From the NCBI RefSeq assembly GCF_000315625.1, contig NW_005434636.1, positions 107,570 to 171,569 on the forward strand: DNA of 64,000 bases, written 5' to 3'. A model generated the notes under the pieces. The model worked only from the letters and a program-made list of their open reading frames with translations. It searched no databases and was not told where the DNA came from. The DNA comes from Guillardia theta CCMP2712. Taxonomy: Eukaryota; Cryptophyceae; Pyrenomonadales; Geminigeraceae. The position numbers and the translations under genes were made by a program. Positions 51,351-61,800 of the stretch are shown piece after piece (position 1 is the first letter of the stretch; each line of letters starts with the position of its first letter).

Positions 51351-53338
51351 TTAATTGTGCGGGGGGATTTCCTGTATGCTCTTCGCGGCATCATCCTACA
51401 GCACAAAGTCACTCAACAACCCGGCGACATATAGAGGCAGAACACAAGGAGGAAGCGGTCACGTCGAGTTTACCTCCTCAGTGATGGTCCCTTCCGTCAC
51501 GGTCTCATCGCCAGCTTTGACAATCAGAGTTCCACCCTGGCAGGAAGAAGAGGAGGTCAAAAGTCAATACTCTAGTCAAGCACAGTATACCTGCTTCATG
51601 GTGGTCGGTTGACCTCCCATGACCTGCAAGTCGACCGCCAACGGTCAGGATTCAGTTTGAGGCATCGTGTAAGCATTGCCTTCGCTCGAATCTCATAAAC
51701 TTTCCCAATGATTTTGTCTTCGAAACTTACTTGTATGACCTTATGCTTTACCTGAAAGATGCTGTCACGAGCTAAAACTGACTGGCATCACGGCTCCTTC
51801 ACCTGCTGCGAATCGACAAAAGTGCAAGGAATCCACCCTGATCTATTCCATGGATTGTCCATCTCCCGACATTGAATACAAATAGCATCCCCATCAAATT
51901 TGTCTCTAGAGATCTTTGTCAGTGAAGCAATCACAGACTTCGGTGCGCAGTATGACCTGTGCACTTCCACAACAAATTTTCCACTTGGATGAGAAATAAT
52001 CCGTCCCCAGTCCTTCCTCGGTGGTGTTGGGACGTTTCGTGACTAGGGGAATCAATAATCAATCGTCCACCTTCTCATCGTACGCAAGGAACATGGTGGC
52101 TTTACCTTGACCCCATTTGCAGTCGCCGCATCATGTTGCATGACCGGCTGAACTTGAGAATAATCTGGAACCATGGCAGGAGAGGGCGGAGGAACTCCCA
52201 TCGCCTGCGAATAAGATCCCATGCCTGGGGGAAAACTTCCCATGGAAGGGGGGAAATTTCCGATACCCTGGCAGACATTTCAATCTTCTGCGTTTGGCTA
52301 CTTTCAATACATACGGGCATGGGAATACTTGAGACTGGAACAAGAGTCGCTTCTTGGCAACGCACCAACTCTGACTCTGAGCCTGCAACAAGACAAGTTC
52401 ATCAAAATGGTCAGAGATACTGTAACTAGCATACCTGTAGAGCAATGAATAGTGTACCCCATAGTCCCATCTCCCCTCGGATAAAACCTTCGCTTTATCA
52501 TGGATACACTTGGTCCATCCATAGTAGCGACATAACAAAATCCCGTTGACTATGTTCAAACAATCAAGACTTGGAAAAACCGACGTTGAACAAAGATTCA
52601 CATGAAATTCAATCCCGAATTCTCCTATCTCGCCTTCTGACACAAAGTTCAGCCCCGTGACCTGGACAAACATTCCATTCTCAGATTCATCATGGGCTGT
52701 TGTGGGATGAAACCTGAGAAACAACCATCTGCGCTCGGCCTGGTCCTCCCGCCAAGGCTCCAAAACGAAGAAACCCCGTCTCGAGATGTAGAGGCATATG
52801 ATCACTACTTCGCCAGGTTCTCTGTTTGCCCACAGGGAGGTAACCAAAACAGACAACACGCAGTCAGATGTGCTAAGACAGTCCAAGGGCAAACAAGAAG
52901 ACAGGCCATAACTACCTGCTGATAGATGATAGCTGGTCGCCCGTACACAGGGGTGAAAGTCGCCTCCTCGTAGTACTGGATCTCTTCGGGCATTGTAGGA
53001 AAGCTCGCCTTGCCCGTACCACTCCACGAGCCAATCAGCCATGAAACCTGTTGCACCCCGTCCATCATCTGCTGCATTTGCATGCTCGGAGGGAACGCGA
53101 ACGGGACAACTCCAGGCATCATCGGCGGCATCATATGAGGATTGAATGGTGGACCCTCCCCGTACGGCATCCCGCGCCTGCTCTTTGCCTTAGGGTCAGC
53201 CGCATCCTCGGCAGGATCGCGGGGGCGGCGCGGGGGCCGAGGTTTGTGATTAGGAGAGGACGTATTGCTTTCTCGCAAGAGAGCTATCAGCCTCAGTTGC
53301 ACCAACAAGAAGGGACCCTTGAAGAGGACGTTGTTCAA
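51351..53338 (-). CDS. nitrobindin-like (THAP4 C-terminal type) beta-barrel protein
   Basis: The exon from about 53338 to 52922 has a basic, proline-rich leader (KPRPPRRPRDPAED), a Met/Pro-rich stretch (FNPHMMPPMMPGVVPFAFPP), then QQVSWLIGSWSGTGKASFPT and IQYYEEATFTPVYGRPAIIY. This matches the first strands of nitrobindin: L-x-x-L-I-G-x-W-x-G-x-G, the Y-P-T, then Y-x-E-E-x-x-F and G-x-P. Later exons read FHPTTAHDESENGMFVQ (about 52720-52665), YPRGDGTMGYTIHCSTG, VEVHRSYCAPKSVIASLTKI, VMGGQPTTMKQ, GTLIVKAGDETVTEGTITEE and DDAAKSIQEIPPHN with TAA at 51351-51353. Nitrobindins bind haem and NO, but the C-terminal haem histidine was not located. The start is uncertain; there is an ATG at 53170 and the upstream frame has no clear start. 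Tail-to-tail with the + region before it. Confidence 0.65.
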
Positions 53339-55853
53339 CGACCGAGTTCCAAAGGGATATCACCCAGCTCTCAACGACAAGAGACAACCTTACAGGGATT
53401 TCTTGCTGATGTTACCTGATCTTTCCCTTCAGCTTGATTACACTAGGCAATTCCCCTCGTTCTCGCTTCCCATCCCACAAAAAACTCCATCCAACCCAGG
53501 TTTTGAATCTGACAAACACGTCAGTAGGGTATTTTATGATTGAAGAAGCCAAATGCGAAATGAGGCTGAGAAATAATTTGCTCATGAACAATCTTGCTAC
53601 AAAAAGGAGTTTTTCATCCCTGCTATAGCTTGAATCTATGTAGTTTCATTTACACAAGAATTCCACTAACCAGCAACAAACCATGATTTCCCTAGTTCTC
53701 TCTTTCTCTCATACTCGGAACATGGGGAATTCCCTATCTATCAACATGTTCAAAGATAATCCAGTGTGTTTCCTTCCTCAGTGACTGCTGCTATCTGCTA
53801 ACCGGCAATGTGCCGTTCCTCAGCACGTGTGCTTCGACAAATCTGGAAATGTGACCTCACGCCTACCATTGATCAGCATGTCTTGCATTGCACATAGCAG
53901 CTTCTCAATCGTCTTTTATCCTCGGTATCAATCTCTTTCATCCACTCGTTCGCTTCCTCTGCTTCTTCCTCCCTCCCTCCTTTCCTCTCCTCCCTACGCT
54001 CTCTTTCGCATTTCACATCTTAACCACCCACCCTTCGAATTCCATTACCCCACCCCTACGAACTAGAGACGTCTCTACCACCCAGCTAAGTTAAGTACCC
54101 CACCCTAACAATTTGTCTTTTTTGTATCACCCCCTTGGTGATCCACCCACCTTAACTTGCTCAAATTAACCCCTCCTATGTCAGAGACCCACTCCCCTAC
54201 CACCTTCACGCCGTTACCCCTGGAAACTACGAACTAGGTACCACCCCCGAGCTATCCTTTTACCCACCCTCCCTGAGAAGATCACCCACCACCACGTTTA
54301 AGTATGCTCACCCCTCAAGATGAATACACCCTACCCCTACTTTCCTGCTGATACCCCATGTCTTTCCTTCAAAAGTACCGGTAGACAATAGTCCCTGATA
54401 CCGGTATCCGTATTACCTGACCCCTCCGATATCTGCCCGACTTGGTGAGCACCCGTACAATCCATCACACCAGCACCCTACCCTGCCATAGATCCCCCCA
54501 GGTTGAAACCGCCTGATGATTATTCGGTAGATATTTCAATTGTCCATATAAATATTGAAAGATAAACATTACATTACCAATATTTATTTTGTTTGGGGGT
54601 ATGATTGGAAATGTAGAAGGGGTAGGGTGGGTCCTATGAAAACGATTTTGAACGGAGAGAAGGGGGTACTTGATGGAAAAGGGGCGGTGGTAGCTCAACA
54701 TGCAAGCAGAGGATCTTGGGCGAAGGGTAGGTGGGTACTTCTTGAGGACGCAGGGTGGGTACTTGTAAGAACAATTCAGTGGAATATGGGTGGGTGGGTG
54801 ATGTACCCCCGGGTACAGTAGTCCACCAGACCGGTAACGGGTGACTGAAGGGATAGGTGGGGGTGGGTTGTACACCGGAAGGTCAGGAGAGTTTTTCCCT
54901 GCGGTTACGTGTGAGCTATGAAAGTTTATCAGGATCGTTCAAAGTTCTGAAGTTTCAAAGTTGGTGGTCAGAGCCTCACTGCCGTCCGTCCGAGCCCGGA
55001 ACTGAAGCGCCTCCGGGCCGGCCGCGGCCGGGCGGCCGCCCGGCCGCGCGATGATCCGGCGGGGTCACCCCGCCGCGCGCGACCAGGGGGGCACTCGATG
55101 GTGAGCTGCGTGACCGAGGGGGATGCGCCGAGCCTCGGACTCGTGAGGGACGACGGTGCCGGGCCGCCGCCGCGCCGGGGCCGGCGACCACGGCGCGCGG
55201 CGGCGGCGAGCCTCGAAGGGCCCGGGGGGCCGGTACCGCCCGGGGGCGAACGGCCAGACAGTCATCGCGGCGGCCGGGGCCGCGACGCGAGCGGCCCGGC
55301 CCGCCGGGCGGCCACGCCCACCCGGTCCGATCACCCCCGTGACGGAGTCTTGCCGCAGTCATGAACTTCCAGCCGGCCCGGGGCCCGGGCGCGGCCAGTC
55401 CCGCGCGCCGCCGCCTGCCAGGCTGGACTCCGGGGGGCCTCCGAGTGCCTCGGCGGAGTCGGGCGGCCGCGCCCGGCGGCCACCGTCACCTCGGACAAGT
55501 TGCGGCAGTCACTCTCGGGCCGGCGGCTCACGGGCGTCAGCGGGCGTCAGCGGGCCCGCACAGCACTGCACTGATCACGGCGACTTGAATATCTAGCAGA
55601 AAGCTGGACGAACTTTGGAAACCGAGTTAAGATGAGAAATTCGAGGCCCGTGACTCGAGACGAACAAAGCAGTTGACATTTGGAAGTAAATCATCTCATG
55701 CTTTGCTCCCGCCATGAACTTGTTTGGGTGCAGAAGGAATTCACTGAGCCTATCAAAGTTGGTGGAACTGGCCTACAGTACTGAGAGTCGAAGTGATAGG
55801 ATAGCTTTTCTTTCACTTTCTTGTTACAATCCAATCAAGTTCATCAGTTTGAC
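53339..55853. other. intergenic region with C-rich/G-rich switch and a large GC island
   Basis: No exon supported. Bases 54040-54490 contain many short C runs (TACCCC, CCACCCACC) on the + strand; 54590-54870 contain the opposite, with GGGTGGGTACTT-type G runs. Bases 54985-55570 are nearly pure G+C. Long open frames there on both strands are an effect of base composition. Confidence 0.6.
54985..55570. repeat. 600-bp GC island of unknown origin
   Basis: Composition is sharply different from all flanking sequence, with runs such as GGCCGGCCGCGGCCGGGCGG. It resembles the smaller blocks at 21418-21500 and 21875-21995. No tRNA, rRNA or protein family seen. Confidence 0.7.
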
Positions 55854-56391
55854 CTATGTCGCCCAATCAAGTAGGAGTGGCAATGCGCTCCTTGGTTGTT
55901 CATTCGACCATACCTCTGTGTTCCCGCTGGACGACATGTACCACTCGATCCACTCCTCCTCTAGCGGTCCTCCACCTCTCTCCTCCACAACCTGCTCCTC
56001 CTCTCCTGCCTCTTGCCCACCTCGAGCCTCTGAGCTGCCTTCCTCGACCTGCTGCTGGCTACGGGGCTTGCGCTCGTAAGGCCAGCGGGAGATTCCGAGG
56101 CGGCGGCATGCGCTCTTGAAGGCGGTGAGGGAGAGACCCTGAGGAAAGAGCGAGAGTGAGGGAGAGCACAGAAGGGAGAACGAGAGTGAGTGAGTGAGTG
56201 ATGGAGGAAGGGAGGGAGGGAGATCACGGGAGGGGTACCAGGGAGGCGGCAGCTTTTGTCTGTGGGAGGTGGAAGAGAGTTTTGAGGGAGGAGGCCTTGA
56301 GGCTGACGCCCCTGGAGCCCTTGTAGTACATGAGAGAGCCTTGAAGGATCTTCCGTCTTGGATGGATCAGGACAGTCGTGCTGCTTGCCAT
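55854..56391 (-). CDS. RWP-RK domain protein, copy 1
   Basis: Small putative transcription factor of 145 residues in two exons (56391-56239 and 56138-55854; intron 100 nt). RWP-RK domains bind DNA and occur in plant NIN/NLP and RKD proteins and in algal mating-type regulators. The domain crosses the intron: LKTLFHLPQTKAAASL joins GLSLTAFKSACRRLGISRWP followed by YERK. The invariant pieces (L-G/S-L-S-L-T-x-F-K-x-x-C-R-R-L-G-I-x-R-W-P-Y) are intact; the usual RK after RWPY is ERK. The N-terminus has a basic RRK (HPRRKILQGSL). After the domain comes a Gln/Glu-rich acidic tail ending EEEWIEWYMSS and a short unique end. No activation or PB1 domain. It is a tandem duplicate of the gene at 57169-57730 on the same strand. 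Confidence 0.85.
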
Positions 56392-57168
56392 GATGCTTGC
56401 TCGAGAATGCAGAGAGTCAGCTTTGGTTCCCTATCGACGGTTTTTGCTGGGGGGAGATGCGATGGCCACAACAGTATATCCTCCGAACCCCCTCATGTTA
56501 CGCCTCTCTCGATATTTTTTTACTACAGCTTCCTCTGTCATCATTTATCCGGTCGGATCCTGACGTTTTGACTCTGAGGCAGACCTCCGAATTCAGGAGC
56601 GACGTGCTCAGTTGCAACGGTACGTACAAGATACGTGGCAGTGGTGTCCTGACATGACTGCTGTCTGTCCGCTAGTGCGACATGCACGTGTTTCTTTCCG
56701 ATTGAACATGTGCATTGCATGAAAGGACACATACTCAAGTGTTATCCGGCATCATCCCTTAGAGTCTTGAGTTCTTCAGGACTGGTCGGGCGTCATACTA
56801 AGATGCTACAGACATACAGGTAGACTTACAAATTTTCTCAGCGCGCGGCATCATGAACACAGGACAAGTACATTCAGCCATATCAGACACGAGATAAGAT
56901 GATAGATTGATGGTCGTGACTGAAAAGGTCAGTCAGAAACAAAGGGGGAGCTATCATCACCTTACTCGAGTGCTCTATGCATAAAGCTGGATTATTGTAT
57001 TGATTTATTAGATACAAGCAGCTACTTTCCTCTATACAACTCTTTCCATGCCTCAAATCCCACCTTGCTCCCTTCAGATCCAAAATGCTTCACATGCATC
57101 TTTCATCTTATGTTACAGTTCCAAACACTACCTGCTTACTTCGCTGTCCTCCTCCCTTCGGATGACTC
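56392..57168. other. region between the two RWP-RK genes
   Basis: About 780 bases; should contain the copy 1 promoter. No exon seen. Not duplicated elsewhere in the window. Confidence 0.5.
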
Positions 57169-57730
57169 TCACAACTCGTCATTTTCGCTAGACGACATGT
57201 ACCACTCGATCCACTCCTCCTCTAGCGGTTCCTCTTCCTCCTCCTCTTCCTCTTCCTCTTGCTGCTGCTGCTCCTCCTCCTCCTCTCCTGCCTCTTGCCC
57301 ACCTCGAGCCTCTGAGCTGCCTTCCTCGACCTGCTGCTGGCTACGGGGCTTGCGCTCGTAAGGCCAGCGGGAGATTCCGAGGCGGCGGCATGCGCTCTTG
57401 AAGGCGGTGAGGGAGAGACCCTGAGGAAAGAGCGAGAGTGAGGGAGAGCACAGAAGGGAGAACGAGAGTGAGTGAGTGAGTGAGTGAGTGAGTGAGTGAG
57501 TGATGGAGGAAGGGAGGGAGAACGAGAGTGAGTAAGTGAGTGATGGAGGAATGGAGGGAGGGAGATCACGGGAGGGGTACCAGGGAGGCGGCAGCTTTTG
57601 TCTGTGGGAGGTGGAAGAGGGCCTGCAAGGAGGAGGTCTTGAGGAGGACTTCAGTCCTCTTGTTGCAGGCAGGCAGCAGCAAGCCTTGGAGGATCTTCCG
57701 TCTTGGCTGAACTCGGACGGTGACGTTCAT
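57169..57730 (-). CDS. RWP-RK domain protein, copy 2
   Basis: Paralogue of the gene at 55854-56391, 133 residues in two exons (57730-57581 and 57420-57169; intron 160 nt, expanded by a GAGT array). The start MNVTVRVQPRRKILQGLLLP differs from copy 1, but LPQTKAAASL, GLSLTAFKSACRRLGISRWP and YERK are the same. The acidic tail is longer in Glu/Gln (CTC and CTG triplet expansion at 57236-57290) and ends WYMSSSENDEL, TGA at 57169-57171. The domain exon and much of the intron are nearly identical at DNA level between copies, so the duplication is recent or kept similar by gene conversion; the N-terminal codons differ more. Confidence 0.85.
57463..57545. repeat. GAGT tetranucleotide array in RWP-RK intron
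   Basis: GAGT units, interrupted, in the intron of RWP-RK copy 2; the copy 1 intron has only three units at 56188-56200. Confidence 0.85.
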
Positions 57731-58873
57731 CTCGCGCTTTCGTGCCTTCTGCGGCAGTGGGAAATTCGACGGTCAAGATATCCGTGTACAGGTGGGGGAT
57801 GGAGGGTGGGGTATTTGTACGGGGCGAGGGGGGTGAGGGAGGTCAGGAAGGGGGTAGTTCTGATTTGCACCCCCTAGGCGGACCCGCCGACGTCCATGTA
57901 TCTTCCCGGGGCTCGATATCCGGGGAAAGCACGAGGTACCTGCAAGTTGAGTAAAACTTACCGGTACTGCGAGATCAGCTCGTGTCACCAGGCGCTGGGG
58001 TCGCATCGTCTCGATCCGACTGGATGCTGACAGTCGGTCATTTTCTGTCCCTGCGACCGCTCGGAACTTTCCGGTGCCCCTACAGCCTATCCTGGAGTCG
58101 ATTTCCGTAGATCCCCTCTCTCCTACCTCCTGATCCCTCCCCCTCCCCTCCCCTCCCCTCCTCCNNNNNNNNNNNNNNNNNNNNNNNNNNNNNNNNNNNN
58201 NNNNNNNNNNNNNNNNNNNNNNNNNNNNNNNNNNNNNNNNNNNNNNNNNNNNNNNNNNNNNNNNTCCCCTCCCCTCCCTCCGTCCCTCCCCCTCCCCTTC
58301 CTCCCACCTCCCCTCCCCTCCCCCTCCTCCACCTCCCCTCCCTCTCTCTCCTCCCTCCCTCCTCACATCTTTCGCCTTCTGCTTTTCTGTGGTTTTTCAT
58401 CGTCCCTTGTATTTCTCTTCCTCACCCTAGACTGCTTCGTTTCAAGAAATCGTGCTGCATTTCTATTGTCTCCCTCCTTTCATCTCCCTCTTTCGTTTTC
58501 TTCCTCTCCCTCTCCTCTCCTTCAATGTTCAAGTCGACTGCTCACTCATCTATCACTTTGTTTGCCTCTGTCCTTCATGAACGACATTCTGCTAATTTAT
58601 TGCTGTTTTCTCCTCTCATTCAACGTTGAATGTAACCGCAGCTGGTAGGATTCTTTATTCGCTGACATTGTCTTTGTATTGCACTCAACCCATCTGTCAA
58701 TTTTGTCTTCCGATCGTTTTTTTGGCTCCTTTGTCAATTCATATCAGTCATCGGTTTCCATCTCCTTCACTTGTAATCTTGAATTCGATTTGATGTATGG
58801 TGGAGTCTACCTCTTTTAAAGTGAAAGAATGCAGGGTCCTTTTGAGATAAAGCTTTGTATCAACATCTATGTG
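57731..58873. other. intergenic region containing an assembly gap
   Basis: No exon supported. A gap of 100 N lies at 58165-58264 between CCCCTC-rich flanks, again a simple repeat. The remaining 58270-58640 is CT-rich and 58640-58870 T-rich. Confidence 0.55.
58165..58264. other. assembly gap (100 N)
   Basis: Exactly 100 N between CCCCT repeats. Confidence 0.98.
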
Positions 58874-61800
58874 TTAGCTAGAGTACTGCAAATTACGGAT
58901 TGCTTCTTGCTCGAGTAGAGCTAAGTCCGATACATCAAGCTCGTCCTCGTCCTCGTCCATCAAACTTGCTTGCATCCAGTGAGCAGGAGGCGCTTTGGCT
59001 GGCGTCTTTCCGATCTCCTGAGTCTTTGACCCTTCGGCTGGCTTGTCATCACGCTGCTGCAAGTTTGCCAGCGCTGAAGCCTCCAGCCGCTTCAATTCCT
59101 CCAAGTCCAAGTCATCCTCCTCGTCCTCGTCGTCCAGATCGAGTTTCAAGCTGGGAGCAGAGCTGGGCGCTGCCTCCGTCTTGATCTTCTTCGGCATCGC
59201 CTGCTCGTCAACATCCTTGTCATCCTCGAGGTTTCTCTTGAGCGCGCCCACCTCCCCAGCACGAAGTCCCTCAGTCACAGCTGTATCCTTGCTCGAGCTC
59301 TCCTCCACCGACTCCCCTTGCACCTCTTCAGACTCTCCTCGTCCTGCCCCAACATGCTCGTCAACTGCAGATTCCGGTGCAGCATCATCGTCGGACAGAG
59401 GAGTCAGGGCGACAGTCGCTTCTTGTGCCTGCTCGCTCTCCTCAACGTTCGCAGAGACGCTCTTCTCCTCATCACGTGACGAGTGCGTTGAAAGCTTTGG
59501 AGGAAGGAGGGAGGTAGACAGCTTGGCTGCTTCAGTTTGTGTTGCTGTTTCTGCCTGAGAGCTGCTGGACGAGTTCAAGGTGTCCGCAGGTATGGATTCA
59601 TCCTCATCATCAGTATCGAAGGGCCCAGCATCTGTAGCGTTGCTGACGGTGTTGTCCACAGTCTGTTCGATATCGCTCTCTTCTGCCAACTCGAGGATCT
59701 CCTCATGTTCCTCTTGCTCGCTGTCTGTCTCCGCATTGCCATCAACGCTGTCTTGAGTGGTTGGCTGTGAGGTAGGATGCTGTGGCTGTGTCACTGTACA
59801 AAGTAACTCACTTTCCTTGTGATCGGGAGAACTGCTGGCGGGGCTGTCTTCAAGGTTTGTTTCATCCTCATCGTCAGTGTCATCGAGAACAAGTTTAGCT
59901 CTTCTCGGATGCTTCTTCGCGATCGAGGTCGCACTCTCATCGTCTTCAGAGGGAGCGCTTGCTTCGTTTTCCCCTTGGGGAGGGAGATTGGTGGATTCAT
60001 GTGACCCTGTGAGGGAGGAAGGTGCTGTCTCGTCTCCAGCTGGAGCCTCTTGTGTGTTCCTCCCTTCATCTTCACATCCTTGTGTCTCCCTGCCCTCAGA
60101 TTCAACGAGGCACTCGTTGTCATCCTGCTCAAGGCTCGTTTGAACATCCTGCGATGCGCTGCTCTTTGGTCGCTTGTTAGCCTCGGCATTCTCGTCAACA
60201 TCCTCCCGGGACCTCTTGGAGTTGCTCTGCTGTTGAGCTTCTTCCAGGCTGTTCGCGATCATCCTAGAAACCTTGCGGGCGAGCTTGGGGAGTTTCATCC
60301 TTTCCTTTCCACCGATCATCGCCCTGATCTTATCGTCGGGGAGGATGTAGCCATCATCATCAGGGTCAAAGAGATCGTGCAACTTGATGTAATCCAGCAC
60401 AAAGGCCATGGCCTCTTTGCGAGCCATTCGATCTCTGCCAACAAATTCTGCCAAGGGTCTGCTCAGGTACAGCAAGTCTTCAGCAGGCTCCTGCTGAGAG
60501 GTCGTCGACTGCTCTAGCGTGCTTTCTTGTGTCTCAACTTTGGCGGGTTGGACGGGAGCATCATCGTTCTGTTGGAGGCGTTGCAAGATCGGCACATCAT
60601 CATCTGAATCGCTCACGACAGGTTTGTTTCTGACCGAGGTTGTAGCTCGAGAAAGGAGGCTCCTCTTTAACTTGGGCATTTTCACTTTCCTTTCTGGCTC
60701 ATCCTTGCTTGCACTCTTGAACGACGACCCAACGAGGGCCTCAGACCGAACTTCTTGTGGAAGATCGAACTTGCAGCTCTGACAGCACACCCATATCGCA
60801 TTCTCATCTTTGATGTCGCCCTCTTCCAAACCAACACAAGGTCCGTGGAACCAAACCTCACACGCCTCGCAGAATACCATGAAGACGTCTACCACAGATC
60901 TGCCAAGCTTGCACGACCGCTTGCAGTGGATTTCGTTCGTTGAAGCACCAGGAGCTTCATGATGGTGGCCCTTGGTCTCTAGGAGGAACCATCTCTTCTT
61001 CGACGAGTTACCGTATTCGCCCTTGTTCAGGACGAGCTCTTTCTCTCCCGTCAGCGATCCCTTGGTGTCTTTGCTCCGAAAAGCCACTACCGCAACAACA
61101 GCATCTCCTCTGTTTTCCATAACATCTTTGATCCTGCATTGGAACCATTTCGACGAGTCATTCCAAAAGTACATGATATCTTTTCCCACTAAATTTCCAA
61201 GATCGAGAGATTCTTCGGATAAAGCCCTCAAGCCTCTCGACAAGGTACACCCATCTTTCTTGGAGGACTTGGCTCTCTCCTTCTTCGGCTTGCTTTCCGA
61301 TGATCCAGAGCTCGCTGTCTTGCGCCTTCTTGGTTTTTGGGAACCAATGATCAGATTTCCTCGCCTGTCCTTCAACGGCAGATCATCAGCACAATCTGCC
61401 GAACAGACCCAGTTATCGTCATCTGTCACGTTCCCATGTTTGACTCCGATACATTCTCCATGGAACCACACGTTGCACGTGTCACAGCAGATCATAAAGC
61501 TTCGGCTGTCCCATTTCCTCTCTTTCTTACATCCCTGTGTGCACATTTGTGCCTTGGCAACGTGATGGGTCTCTTCGGCCTCGGAATCTGTAAAGCATTT
61601 CAGCGCATGCAGACAACTCAATCTGCCACCTGTTGCAAATGCAGCATCTTGATTCTCGTGCTCAACTTCTTCCTTGTCGTCGTCGTCCAACTCAGTCTCT
61701 GAATCTGTTCGCTCTCCACCTTCACTCTCAGTTGCTCCTGCTTCCCCTGAATCACTCATCTTTTCATCCGGCTGCTGGGGACTTGAATCAGGCTTCAGTC

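Noticed and set aside
54976-55596. Overlapping long open frames on both strands of the GC island
   Set aside because: Stop codons are rare in nearly pure G+C sequence; the translations are only Pro, Arg, Gly and Ala.
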